DNA from: Nitzschia sp. DOCU1 | Lineage: Eukaryota > Bacillariophyta > Bacillariophyceae > Bacillariales > Bacillariaceae | Direction of reading: 5' to 3' | Assembly: GCA_951394045.1 (NCBI GenBank) | Contig: OX595985.1 | Location: 2,480,001-2,544,000, forward strand | DNA: 64,000 bases | Shown: piece after piece, positions 1 to 11,500 of the stretch | How positions within the stretch are numbered: position 1 is the stretch's first letter | How the letters are laid out: the number at the start of each line of letters is the position of its first letter | Made by a program: the position numbers and the translations under genes | The notes under the pieces: generated by a model | What the model was told of the DNA's origin: nothing | Databases searched by the model: none | Seen by the model: the letters and a program-made list of their open reading frames with translations, nothing else

Positions 1-588
1 GCTTTCGAGACCAAGCTGAGCCGCCAATTTCTATACGGGGGAGGAGGAAAGTCAGAAAAGCTGGATATTTTCTACGCTATGCCAACATAACGGGTCCACA
101 CATACCTCTTCTTCCTCAGCCAACGCATCAGCAGCTTCTTGTAAGGCACTGGAGGCAGCAGATTGGGATTCAGCAGCGTCGGCAACTTGTCCAAGGACGC
201 TTCCTGTGGTCGGAGGCTCCTCTCCGTTCATCAATGCCTCGTATTCCGCAGCAGTGCAGTCGGCATACTCGTTGAGAGCCAGAAGGGAAGGACTGCTGTC
301 GCCCGATTGGCGAGCTGCCTTTTTGGCCGACACATTCATAACGGTAATCGCTAGATAGTTCTCCTTGAAAACTTCGTATCTAGCGGCATCAAAGCTTTTT
401 CCATAGGTTCCACACCACTCATCATAGGCCAACCGAGCAGCGGCATCGTATGGAACGGAGATATCAGATTCGGTTGCCATGTCCACCGATGAGGCACGCA
501 TAGTTGCCGCACCGAACTGGGGTCGAATCACATGGGCAGGACAAAGGGCAGAAGTATGCTCGGTGGCCTCCAGGGCCACCAACGCCAT
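1..588 (-). pseudogene. Partial duplicate of the I29-domain plastid-type protein (5' part only visible)
   Basis: Bases 1-589 match 5017-5605 without indels and with only about seven substitutions that I could count. The copy holds exon 1 (588 down to about 106), the 75-bp intron and the first codons of exon 2, and it runs off the left window edge. The intact gene starts 23 bases further upstream, but homology stops exactly at the second Met codon. The copy could therefore only start at that Met (ATG at 588-586), giving a shortened signal peptide. It also carries a Phe to Leu change right after the predicted SA cleavage site (SAFCP becomes SALCP), the key position of the diatom plastid motif. 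The I29 region (W-x-x-Y-G-K ... R-x-x-x-F-x-x-N ... LNEYADCTAAEY) is intact. The promoter is replaced by unrelated sequence. It is probably a pseudogene or a relocalised paralogue. What lies beyond the left edge is unknown, so a full-length paralogue with a new start cannot be excluded. Confidence 0.7.
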
Positions 589-746
589 GGCAACAATACA
601 TTGTGTTCTTGATAGGGTTGAGTGCACACAGAAGCATTTTTCCTGTCTTTGGATTGCCCATTAAGGAGGACAAGCTTGGATCTGCTGATCAAGGTGGTGG
701 CACTGAGAGGGAAACAATGCAACTTTCTAGCAGCCAACTAATGTGG

Positions 747-1895
747 CTACTTGAGTACCTCCCGTAACCAGCCAATGGCGTAAATTCTATCCCATGAAAA
801 TTCATTTGCCTTGTTTCGGAATTCAAGTGCCTTTTCCTGCAGGGCAGTTTCAGTCACTTCCTTCCAGCTGTCAACTTGCCAGACCGGCAAGTTATAGTAT
901 GCTGGTCCCATGGGTGACCTTGGAACGATGGGAATGGACCCTGCCAAAAGAATTTCCCATGTAGCATGTGTATCAAGACCATGTCCTGCTGGGCTTGTCA
1001 CAAACCGATGATTGCGCAAGGCAGCAAAATAGTCTTCTCTGGAAACAGAGGATGATGTGCATACAGTCCAGTTGGGGGCAGTGCCATTTAAAATTCCACA
1101 CACCTCAAATCGTTTCGTCTGCAAAGCCTCAGTGTCCCTATTGTAGGCGTAATTCCGATAATCTCGGCCTGGGCGAACCCATATCGTGTCTGTCCGATCC
1201 TTCTTCAAGAAAAGGGCTTTGGTGGCCTCGGGGGAGTGTGCCACCGAGGATCGCAAGAAGGCAAGCAATTCTTGTTTGCTCTCACCATAAAGACGGCTGG
1301 ACCTGAATTGCCATTTCATACCAATGGGAATTGGTGTGATCTTTTGGTGATAGATAGCAGGGTTGCTGACAAACAATTGTTTCACATTTGGGTGTTCCAG
1401 GTGCGTGATGTTTAAGGGGATATTGAAACGAGGATAGCTCCAGTCCCATGGGTTGTTCCAGACAAGGACAACAGGCCAAGGCAGCTCATCAAGCCAGCGA
1501 GTCCAATTATCGGATGAAAGAAGATTGTCGCATGCCCGAATGAAAAAGGATTGGTTGTTGTCGACAAATTCACTCCAAATATCCAAACTCAAATATGGAT
1601 AGGCGGATTCATGTGGGAACCTACCATCACCACGTAGCCTCCCCATGTAGTCCGGACAAGGAAGTTGCACCTTCTTCCTTGGCACCTGAGAAGAAGGCTG
1701 ATCAAAGATCGCCTGGCTAGGAAGGAATGATGTCAGATTTGCTGCGTGAAGGCTCAAGGCACCAAACATTAGGGCGACCATCATGGTTGCCCTTACCCGC
1801 TGCAGGGGGGGCCAACGAGCAAACACTTCTTCTCCTCCCACATTTTGGTGTGGAGCAGGGACTAGGACAGCAGCCCCTGATTTTCTTATCACCAT
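747..1895 (-). CDS. Exostosin-like (GT47-type) glycosyltransferase, type II membrane protein
   Basis: The product is 382 aa from ATG 1895. The frame extends to 1973, but no earlier ATG exists. A hydrophobic stretch at about residues 38-55 (MMVALMFGALSL) fits a signal anchor for the Golgi. The C-terminal third has the exostosin-like pattern: a conserved block (RFVTSPAGHGLDTHATWE), then an LLAGSIPIVP segment and YYNLPVWQVDSW. Such proteins transfer sugars to polysaccharides or glycoproteins in the Golgi lumen; donor and acceptor cannot be read from sequence. Several N-x-S/T sequons are present (NLTS, NQSF, NWTR, NITH). It is single-exon, on the minus strand, lying between the two copies of the I29 gene, so it may have been caught up in that rearrangement. 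The family call is good; the exact activity is open. Confidence 0.7.
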   Translation of the reverse strand: MVIRKSGAAVLVPAPHQNVGGEEVFARWPPLQRVRATMMVALMFGALSLHAANLTSFLPSQAIFDQPSSQVPRKKVQLPCPDYMGRLRGDGRFPHESAYPYLSLDIWSEFVDNNQSFFIRACDNLLSSDNWTRWLDELPWPVVLVWNNPWDWSYPRFNIPLNITHLEHPNVKQLFVSNPAIYHQKITPIPIGMKWQFRSSRLYGESKQELLAFLRSSVAHSPEATKALFLKKDRTDTIWVRPGRDYRNYAYNRDTEALQTKRFEVCGILNGTAPNWTVCTSSSVSREDYFAALRNHRFVTSPAGHGLDTHATWEILLAGSIPIVPRSPMGPAYYNLPVWQVDSWKEVTETALQEKALEFRNKANEFSWDRIYAIGWLREVLK

Positions 1896-1969
1896 GACTA
1901 CGACCCAGTGGTTGATATGACAATTAAGTTTGCGCCCCTTGTATGATGATAGTGGAACGTTCCCAAAAC

Positions 1970-2112
1970 GCAAATTATGGCGTGTTTTTACGCGGTGTCA
2001 CAATTTGCGTCGGCCGACGCAATTTGCGTTGCGCAGAGTGGTCGTCCCAGTCAAATGCGTCACGGCGACGCAATTTGCGAGCGACACCACGTAAAAACAC
2101 GCGATAAATTGC
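1970..2112. repeat. 143-bp foldback / MITE-like element with 30-bp terminal inverted repeats
   Basis: The arms at 1970-1999 and 2083-2112 are inverted copies differing at about three positions, sharing the core GCGTGTTTTTACG followed by GGTGTC. The interior contains several copies of GCAATTTGCG in both orientations. There is no coding capacity and no clear target-site duplication. It sits about 75 bp upstream of the exostosin-like start codon, so it may influence that promoter. It could be a non-autonomous DNA transposon or a simple foldback repeat. Confidence 0.6.
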
Positions 2113-2868
2113 TCCACCGCTGTAGCAACCATCCACTTCACCTCTACATAATGACAAAACCACAAGCTCTCTCCTTCAACAGCACCACATCATCATCACT
2201 ACAACCAGACTTCTTAGTAAGCAGTAATTAGTAACCACTAAGGTGCACAGCAGTCACAAAAAGATCCTATGCAACTTAGTAAGCAGCAACCAATAAAGTG
2301 TGCAGTGCCAACAACAACAAACGACGGCAACATAAACCCACTTCTTCAACAACAAAGTTGAGGAAAGTAAAAGTTGGGTGTTACTTGTTGAATCCATGGT
2401 CTTGTTGATTGTTGTTGTCGTAGCATTTTATTTGCGTAATGGTGTCGCAATTTACGCTGACCTTTTGGGGGCCCTACATGGGCACAATTTGCATCGCCGA
2501 CGCAATCTGCGTTTTGGGAGCCCTCCAATGCTGGTCCTGATCCCTTTCCTGTGGCTCTAGTAGTAATCACCGTGGATGGTGATTCGATGGAACATCATCA
2601 CATCATCGACATCGTCAATCGGTCAACGATAAAGAAACTCCGTCTGTCCGTAGGCCGAATAAAGAAAACAATGCACCGCCGCACTATCGCCGACAGGCGA
2701 GGCGGGGAAGTCTACAGTAGCTACACTAATGTACTCGTACTATACTCGTGCTTGCAATGTCAAGATTTTGTATGAAATTAGCGTATTATTTGTATTGTTC
2801 GTGTCTCTTCGCGCTACTAAGAGCCGTTGTTGAGGATAGCATCACAGCAGTACCCCAACAAAACTCAT
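2113..2868. other. Intergenic spacer with decayed repeat sequence
   Basis: No gene is supported. Between about 2425 and 2516 there is a degenerate relative of the foldback element: GTGTCGCAATTTACGC, GCACAATTTGCATCGCC and GACGCAATCTGCG. A short diverged direct repeat beginning TTAGTAAGCAG occurs at about 2213 and 2276. The right part is the 3' flank of the minus-strand I29 gene. Confidence 0.4.
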
Positions 2869-5628
2869 TTAATTCAACCGGTACTGACTTCCTGATCCAG
2901 TTCGAACCACGGAGCCTCCCTTGGCTCCCTTTCGGACTGGAGATGTGGTGATCTTGGTTCCATTTCGGAAGCTGGGTGAGTTGCTCACGAAACCAGTGAT
3001 GGATCCATCGTCATTCTGTGTCCACCGTGACAAGACCGGGATGTTGTCCTTGGGTGCAGCCTGCTTAGCAGCGGCCTTCTTGGCGGGCGCCTTTGGTGCG
3101 GCCGCCACCTTTGCGGAACCCTTGGGTGAGTTGAACAAAGAAAGAGTGGGACGAGCCGGGGTGGCCTGCTTTGCTGGGGCCACTTTGGCTGATGCTTTCG
3201 GTGCTGCCGGGGTAGAGCCGCCAAAGAAAGAAAACGAGGGTCGTGGAGCAGGAGCGGGCGCCGGGGCAGGCACAGGTTCAACCTTGGGTGCTGGCTTGGG
3301 GCTGAAGAATGAGAACGCGGGAGCCGGCTTTGGGGCTGGGGCAGGGGCTGGAGCAGGTTCGACCTTTGGTGCTGGCTTGGGACTGAAGAATGAGAATGCG
3401 GGAGCCGGCTTCGGGGCCGGAGCTGGCGCCGGGACGGGCGCTGGCGGTGCCTTTGCTTTCGGGGCTGGTTTCGGGGCGTTGAAGAACGAGAAAGATGGAG
3501 CAGGAGCTTTGGGGGCGGGCTTTGGAGCAGGAGCCACGACAGCCTTTGGTGCTGGCTTGGGTGCGGCTGCTTTCTTTCCTCCGAAGAACGATGAAAAGGC
3601 CTCCGTAACCGGGTCACTGGTATCAATCTGAGGGATGGGCTTCGTGTTAATGACAACTTGTGGCTTTGGTTCGGGAGCTGGAGCTGCAGCAGGGGCTTTC
3701 TTCTCGGACCCGCCAAAAATATTCAAGTTGATGGAAGGTCGCGGCGCTGCCTTGGGTGCTGGCTTTGGTGCAGGCGCTTGTGCCAAAAAGTCGAGACCTA
3801 AAGTCGGCCGTGGTGCTGGCACCGGAGACTTCTTTGCTGGACTAGCTTTGGCAACAGGCTTCTTTGGTGCAGCTTTAGCCGATTCTTTGGGTTGAGAGGA
3901 CTCAAACAGTGACCCAAGGCTGAGAGTGGATCGCGGCGCAGGGGGTACTCCCTTTGGACTTGGTTTTGCCTTGGCAACTGGTTTTTCAGGAGCTTCAGAC
4001 GACCCAAAGATTGATCCCAAATCCAATGAGGGCATCAAGGGCTTCTTCTTTTCTGGTTCTGGTTCCTTGAACTGCGGATTAAGTCTGGCCTGTTTTGCTT
4101 CCCATTCAGCAGCTTGCGCTCTAAGCTTCTCCGCCGCTGCCTCGGCAAGAGCCCGTTGTTTCGCTGCCTGCGCAGCGGCTGCCTCTTCTGCTGCCTTGGC
4201 CTGCAAGAAAATTTGAAAAGCAATGTGTAAGCTTAAGATGGTCAAATAGTGTCGAGTACCCGGATAATTAGATTTTACTTACGGCCGCAATCGCCGCAGC
4301 TGCCGCCTCCACGCGCTCCTTCTCGAGCGCCTTCGCTTGCTCAGCTTGTCGAGCACTCTGTTCCTTCGCGATTTCCTGTCGACGCTCTTCCTCCGTCATG
4401 GCGGCGAGACGAGCTGTTAAATCGAAAGTGGGTCAGGTTGAGTTTAAATGTAATCAGCCAAGCATGGAGCGTTCACAGGCTTACCCTTCTCGGCAACAAT
4501 CTTCTTCTTTTCCTCTTCCGCGGCCTTTTTCTTCGCTTCGATTTCGGCCTTCTTCTTGGCCGCAGCTTCAGCCTTCTGGGCGGTGGCAGCTTCGGCCGCC
4601 TTCTTCTTTGCTGCTTCATCTTCGGCTTTCTTTTTGGCTGCTTCGGTGGCCTTGGCTGCAGCTTCAGCGGCCGCGGCACCCTTGGTATCCATTTGCTCAG
4701 ACGCAGCCTTAATCGCCGTTTCGGCTTCTTTTACAGCATCTTGACCAGCCATGAGGGCAGCATACTCCTCCTCGTTACAGTCCGCATATTCATTCAGGGT
4801 CATTTCCTTGCCCGATTCCTGAGCATATTCCTCCATTTCCAGGAAGTTCGTGGAGAATTGCTGGAATCGAGTTTCATTTGGTTCTTTTCCATACTCTTTG
4901 CACCAACCCAAATACGCCGAGCGAACACGGGCCTCTCGGGCAAGGTTATCACCCGCCAAACCACCGTCGGGTGCAATTCCTTCCATTTCGTCAATGGCGG
5001 CTTCCAACTCTTCAATGCTTTCGAGACCAAGCTGAGCCGCCAATTTCTATACGGGGGAGGAGGAAAGTCAGAAAAGCTGGATATTTTCTACGCTATGCCA
5101 GCATAACGGGTCCACACATACCTCTTCTTCCTCAGCCAACGCATCAGCAGCTTCTTGCAAGGCACTAGAGGCAGCAGATTGGGATTCAGCAGCGTCGGCA
5201 ACTTGTCCAAGGACGCTTCCTGTGGTCGGAGGCTCCTCTCCGTTCATCAACGCCTCGTATTCCGCAGCAGTGCAGTCGGCATACTCGTTGAGAGCCAGAA
5301 GGGAAGGACTGCTGTCGCCCGATTGGCGAGCTGCCTTTTTGGCCGACACATTCATAACGGTAATCGCTAGATAGTTCTCCTTGAAAACTTCGTATCTAGC
5401 GGCATCAAAGCTTTTTCCATAGGTTCCACACCACTCATCATAGGCCAACCGAGCAGCGGCATCGTATGGAACGGAGATATCAGATTCGGTTGCCATGTCC
5501 ACCGATAAGGCACGCATAGTTGCCGCACCGAATTGGGGTCGAATCACATGGGCAGGACAAAAGGCAGAAGTATGCTCGGTGGCCTCCAGGGCCACCAACG
5601 CCATGAGCGCAACACTAAATCCCTTCAT
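2869..5628 (-). CDS. Plastid-targeted double-I29 protein with FSFF-type sticker repeats and a DGSITG C-terminal module
   Basis: The four-exon model is 5628-5122, 5046-4485, 4413-4283 and 4200-2869 (843 aa). All introns are GT-AG and all junctions keep frame. A signal peptide (MKGFSVALMALVALEA...) ends in TSA-FCP, which fits the diatom A-x-A/F-x-P plastid presequence motif. Two cathepsin-propeptide (I29) domains follow, at about residues 50-130 and 170-272 (W-C-x-x-Y-G-K, R-x-x-x-F-x-x-N, LNEYADC), with no peptidase C1 domain after them. Next come a Lys/Ala/Glu-rich predicted coiled coil (about 275-430) and a long Pro/Ala/Lys disordered region. That region carries about ten hydrophobic motifs of the type SLGSLF, NIFGG, FSFFNA, FSFFSP, FSFFGG and SLFNS. 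The last ~54 residues (SRWTQNDDGSITGFV ... TKITTSP ... RTGSG) are shared with the protein at 13909-15714. Function is unknown. The layout fits a multivalent plastid scaffold; that is inference. A 5' segment is duplicated at 1-589. Confidence 0.75.
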
Positions 5629-6298
5629 GGTGGTCTGAACTGACTACTAGAATGGGTCAATTCAAACACTACTTTGGTGAAAATGCACTTCAAATGTAGG
5701 TGGTAGCTACACTCAGGCCAGCAGGTTGGTCCAACGATGGCGTGGGAAGCCAAATCCGATCGAATACTTTCTTGGGCGTTGTTGTAGAGGTTCATGGACG
5801 TATCTTCTCTACACGTGTACCCCATAAGTGTTGGGAATGCAAAAAATTGCATTTAAGATTCCAGACTCTGTCCAATTGATAGGGAAGCCTGAACGATCAT
5901 CGGACCCAAAGGGAATTCTCTCTCTCTCTTGCCAATCACCATCGACGGGTTCCCACGCATGCGCACGACAACCACACCGCCGCTGACGTACCCAGCTCCG
6001 CAAACGTTTTTCGGGGCGCCAAAAAACTATGGGTATCTTCGACTTGTAGGATCAAATCTATGTGACATCATCATGACGATCCTTCGTCGATCGAAGTCCT
6101 GCCGTCGTGCGTCAAAGTCGGATAAGTCGAATTCGGCACATCGCCGCGCTTCATCCGCCGACCACAAAAGGTTTCTCTGCAAAAAAGCGGCGTCTTGCGA
6201 TGACCATGATGATGTTGATGCTTTGCCAACGCTTTTCACTCACTTCAATTCAATTCCTCGTCAAATAGTAATTTGCTTTCTCTAAGCTCACATTGAAA
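5629..6298. promoter_or_regulatory. Divergent intergenic region (I29 gene / SF3A3)
   Basis: These 670 bases separate two outward-facing start codons and must hold both promoters. I see CT-rich tracts near 5920 and an ATTTGC-rich stretch near 5850, but no unmistakable TATA box. The homology shared with the 1-589 duplicate ends inside the coding region at 5605, so this promoter was not copied with it. Confidence 0.4.
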
Positions 6299-8419
6299 AT
6301 GTCACAATTACCGCCTCCTCCTCCTCCTCCTCCACCGCCGCCGCCACCACCCCCGCCGCCACCGCCACCACCTCCACAGATGCATCAGCACCATCCACCC
6401 CCGCCTCCACCACCACCAGTCGTAAGTACTGTCGTTGCGCAATTGTTTGATTCCGTTGCTTGTGATGTATTTCTAATGTGTTCTTCTTCTTAATTAATTT
6501 AGTCTGTGTCTCCAGAAACAGAAGCTTTGCTGAGAGATGCGTTACGGACAGGCTGTAAAGTTTTGGAGTCGGCTCGGTGTGTCGAATCGGAACGTGAAGC
6601 CAATTTGATGATGGCATCCTCAATATTGGGGCATGGAGGCGAGCCAGAAGTGGACGTGACGAATCTTCCAGGGGGTGTCCAGGATGCCTGGGCGGTCCTG
6701 TCCGAGTCTTCCTTGGCTCCAGTCGCTGCGGCGGATGGAATTCCAGGCGTAGAAGTGCCAACAACAACAACAAAGTCGACTTTGCCAGATCTGTCCAAAG
6801 AGACCGTTTCCTTTCGCATGGGACAGGGTCAGCTAGGAAAAGCCGTGCAGATGGCAAGCTTGAGTGGGTGCTTAAAGCGCATGGCGGATTTGAAGGATAC
6901 ACTCGCGGAGCGCAAGATAGCGGACGGTGGGACGCTCAAAAAAGCCATTCGTACCGCCAAAACAGTGGTCCCACCCACGCAAAATGGCAGTTCCAATATC
7001 TGGCTCCAACTGTTTGACGAACGTCTCAGGGAAATTCGTGCCTATCATGCTCGCCATGATGATGCAGTCGCTAACAAACGGCCTCGACTTGGCAATCCTG
7101 CGGCGGATGGATACGATTTGGCGTCGCAACTGTTGCAAAGTGTTCAACCTGTTACGAATGGCACAATGTATCAACCTGAAGAGGTCATGGGGAAATATCT
7201 AGACTTACAGTCCGTCTATGAAAGCTCTGTTGTTCCCATCAAGTCGGTGTTTATGGATGGAGATGTCGATAAGAACTTTGGCTTTGCCGACTTTTTGGTG
7301 GTCCTATCGAGAGGCCTAAATCATCTCGCCGAGTCGAAGAAACTGTTGGAGCGCAAAAAGTATGTTCGATTTCTTATTGCTCTAGAGACTTATCTGGAAG
7401 GTTTTCTGCAACGAACGCAGCCACTCTTGAATCTGAGTGACGTATCTGGTCAAGCAGTTGCACAGTTCGAAAAAATATGGCGTGAATCTGGGGGTTGTGA
7501 CGGATGGGAAGCCAAAGCGGCAGAGGCGTGTATGGTGGATTCAAGTGAAGACAATGGAGGCAAGGGTGCAGCAACTATTGATCTGGCCCCGTATAATACG
7601 GCTGAGGAACTCGAGAAGGCCATTGACGGGGAGGTACTCAAGGCCGAGCTTGCTCGATTGGGACTAAAGTGCGGAGGAAGGCCTATCGATCGTGCCAAGC
7701 GTCTCTTCATGACCAAGGATATACCACTGGATCAGCTACCAAGGAAATTGTTTGTCAACAATGCTCCTACTACGAATGGGACGAATGGTACTACCGCTGC
7801 GACTACGGGCAAGTACGAACGTCGAATCGATATTGCAAGGCGAGAGGTCGTGGTCATATCTTTGCTCAATCAATTGAAACCTACTTTGGAGGCGACTTCG
7901 AAGCGGACTGAACGTCGAGAGACACAAACAGACAAAGAGCGTGAAAAAGAAATGGAAGAAGATCTCCATGGCTCTGCCGTCGAAGGCCCCAAGGAGAAGA
8001 AGGAAGGGGAAGAGGATGACAGCGATGACGAAGACGCTCCCATTTACAATCCCAAGGGAGTTCCTCTGGGGTGGGATGGCAAACCAATTCCCTACTGGTT
8101 GTTCAAGTTGCATGGATTGAATCATTTTTATCCTTGCGAGATTTGCGGCAACGAGTCTTATCGTGGTCGTCGGAATTTCGAGACGCATTTTGCTGAAGCC
8201 AAGCACGCATTCGGAATGTCTTCATTAGGTATTCCCAACACCAAGCATTTTCATGGAGTCACCAAGATTGAAGACGCTCAAGAGTTGTGGGAGAAGCTGA
8301 AGAATCAGCTAAAGCAGGAACAGTTTGATGGCATTAAGGACGAAGAGTATGAGGATTCTCATGGTAACGTGCTATCGCGGGCAACCTACGAGGATCTTGC
8401 TAGACAAGGTCTCTTATAG
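6299..8419 (+). CDS. SF3A3: Splicing factor 3A subunit 3 (SF3a60 / Prp9)
   Basis: Exon 1 is 6299-6421 and exon 2 is 6503-8419, with an 81-bp GTAAGT...TTTAG intron in phase 0; 679 aa. SF3A3 is part of the U2 snRNP SF3a complex and acts in branch-site recognition in the nucleus. Diagnostic blocks are present. These are a SAP-like segment (LKAELARLGLKCGGRP...RAKRLF), an acidic stretch, and a C-terminal zinc-finger region (IPYWLFKLHGLNHFYPCEIC, then the C-x2-C...H...H pattern, GIPNTKHFHGVTKIEDAQELWEKL). Unusually, exon 1 encodes about 40 residues consisting almost only of proline plus a QMHQHH island. Family members usually begin directly with the conserved N-terminal helix, so this is a lineage-specific extension. 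The start is the first ATG (6299) in frame with the spliced product. It is convergent with UTP21, 102 bases between stop codons. Confidence 0.93.
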
Positions 8420-8521
8420 ATCAGCAGTAAGTTCAACAGTTGTTCCGATTGTCCATGCTTGCAAGTTAGACTACAGAAGTAGTACTCTACTGTAGAGACG
8501 GCTTTAGTTGGCGCTCCTACT

Positions 8522-11500
8522 TTAAATCATTCGAGAAAAGTGCCGCAACAGACAAAGGGTATTTTGCATTTTCCCCTGAAGCGATTCAGAAGCCGTTCGC
8601 TGAGCAACTCCTAGCTCGTCAATGTATTTTAGAAGCTCACCACGCCGTGTTTGCTCTCGTTTCTGTTCTTCTTGTTCTTCGACCGACAGTGTATTGTCTT
8701 CTCCGCTTTGTTGCTTTCGTTCGAACGAATCCTGTATTCCCGCTAGGACCGCCGAATGCAAGTACAAGAATCGATGAAGGTAGGCATTCACAGCTTCGAA
8801 TCTTTCTCGTGATTGACATGCTTCAATCAGCCAACGACACGCCAGAATAAGAAGAGGAAGGCCCTCCTCGAGATCGTGCATTCCGCTGCACAGAGTTGAC
8901 AATGACACATCAATTGCCGACGGTCCAAGAGTTCCAATATGTTCCGTGACGGAGGCGAAACGGTCACCATTCGAACCCCGCCTTTGCTCGCATTCTTGAA
9001 GAAGGCCCGCCAGGTGAGACCGATAGTGCGAAACTTTGGGCTTTTTGACGATCTTACTATTCCCTTCGACTTCTTCCCTGTCCCGCTTCGCCGACTCGTT
9101 TCCGGTTAAGGGAGGATTGCCCGGGACAGTGCCCGGGACAGAATTATCCTGTCCTTCTGCATCGTCATCGGACCAAACAGCGTCCCATTCTTCTTCGTCT
9201 TTCTCGACGTCCTTGGTTGTGTCCGGTTTAGTGACCGGCTCGCCCCCAAGTGAATCGCCTTGGTGCCATTGCAAAAAGAATGGAGCAGTTGGAGGTTTCT
9301 TTGGTGGCTCTTTGGGCTTGTTTCGTTGCTTGACGAGTTCCAAATGAAAAAGATTCTTCCAATGTGCAGGTGGGAGTCCACTCATAGTAATTAGGCCATG
9401 CTCTTTTGCACTTGCGGGGCCACTACTGCCTTGGTCAACTTCTTCAACCTCCACATCATCCTTCTTTTCCGCTTGAGCAAGCACTCGCTTCATCGCGTTG
9501 TCGTGATCGTCGTCCTTTTCATCGACCTCTGCAATCGGTGCAGGATCGTCCATGCTGGACGGGGCATCCAGCAACTTCGAGCCATCAACATGTATTGTCT
9601 GATAAAAGCTTCTATCGCTCCATAGGCTGATGCCCAGTTTCCCGGTGTGAGTTGTAGCAAGGAATTCGCCAGTTGGACTGACAGTAAGCGATGTCGGTGG
9701 ACTATTGAAGCCCAGCCAGTCAACGCAGGAGTTGGTCGGAACATCCCACACCCGAATAGTGCCATCCAAGGATGCCGAGTAGAGTGTACGGCCGTCGGGG
9801 CTAAATCCCAAATCACTAATAGGACCACTGTGCTGTGTGCGCTTGCTTCCGGCACCAAATCGGCGCACGGTTGTCAAGCTGGAGCAATCAAACATGAGCA
9901 CTGTGTAGTCGGCGAGAGCAATCGCCGCCAAATCAGAATCTCGAATATGGCACAATTTAGTAGCAGGAGCAGGTAACATAATGGGACACTTCGCATGAGG
10001 TGCGTGGGTCTTCAGGTTCCATAGAATTAGCTTGGCGTCGGCGCCAACAGATATCAAAGTTCTGTTCACCCCGTCCACTGCTAGTCCAGCTACGGCGGAT
10101 CCGGTATGGCACGCCGACTTTAGCTTGGCTGCTCGACGCTGCTCAACTTGGGCCTGAATTACTTGATTCTCATCTGCCTTGTCTTGATTCGATGCTCGAT
10201 TGCTGACCTTCATCTTCTTCTCCAAAGCCTTGAAGGTTCTTCGAATGTCACCAGCCTCGCGGCGTCCTTCTCCCTTCTTATTCTTGTCAACTGGTGGATA
10301 TGATCCTCGGGCAATGCCACTTTGTACGTTGTACTTGTAAATGGAGCCACCCTTGGTGCCAACAATCGCAAAGTTTCCACACGTAGAAATAGTAATCGAA
10401 GTTGCATGAGCCGTCACCGGTGGAGCCTTCTTCATGGCGCTCACATTCCAATCATCCTGTCTCAACACAGGGCCGGATTGTGCGCCACGCTTGGAGCTCC
10501 AAACGTAGGCAAACGCATGATCCTTGTGTATGGTAACCAAATCGCCCCAATCGCGGCTTCTTGTTTCTGAGGTTGCCATGGCAGTTACCGGAGGCAATAG
10601 CAGCTCAGACTTGCTCGTCATGCCCAATTCTCGAGCTCGTTTCTCCAATCCCTTTCCTTGACTGAATTCCTTGTCGAGCACGGATCGTACAGTCGAAAAG
10701 ATGCGTAATGTTCGATCTTCACTTCCACTGCTTAGAATTTGGCAAGCCGATGCATCAGTACCATCAGCAGAATTCACAAGAACGCCGTTTCCTGCACCAG
10801 CACCTGGGTGAAGGTACCGAATACACTTTGGTGGCGTGGTGTGGCCGTTTCGCTGCTTCAAGATGCGTCCCGAATGGTCCGGGTTGTCAAAAATGTGCAT
10901 AAGGATACTATTGGAATGCGTTCCCGTCGATAAAAGTAAGGGTTCTTGTGGCATGTACTGGATCTTGTGAACGCCACCAGGATAATGCACGCGTTCCATT
11001 TCGCACAAGAGCGTCCGTCCAAGGGTTGGAGGCGTTTCCTCGTCCTCATCATTAGCGTCATCAGGTGGAGACAAGTCCCAAATGGAAATGGTCCCGTCCG
11101 ATCGTCCAACTGCCAATGGAGCAATTCCGTATTGCAACGCTGCACCGTCCGTTCGGAAACTCATACTGGTAATTTTGGTGGGTCTTCCATTTTTGGATTT
11201 GTGTCCGAGCGAAAACAATAAAACATCGAGCCGAATATTGATCAAATGGACCATGCCCTTGGACGTTCCTACAGCAATAGTGTCTAGTGCCGGGGATGCT
11301 TCTAGCGATGTAATCTCGGAGACTCCCTTGATTGCATTTCGATCCATCATCAGGCACTGAAATGTATGAATGAGCTTCCCAGTCCGAACATTGAGCAAGA
11401 TCAAAGCGTCCTTGCCCGTTTTGGAACACGATCCACCCAAGACAATCTTGTTGACATAGGTGGGTGGATGGACGGCCACACAAGGACAAAATGTGGGCAC

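Noticed and set aside
2921..3631. 236-aa plus-strand frame, Gly/Ala/Phe rich
   Set aside because: It is the antisense shadow of the GC-rich Pro/Ala/Lys repeat of the I29 protein. It has no conserved features, and the minus strand has a consistent four-exon model.
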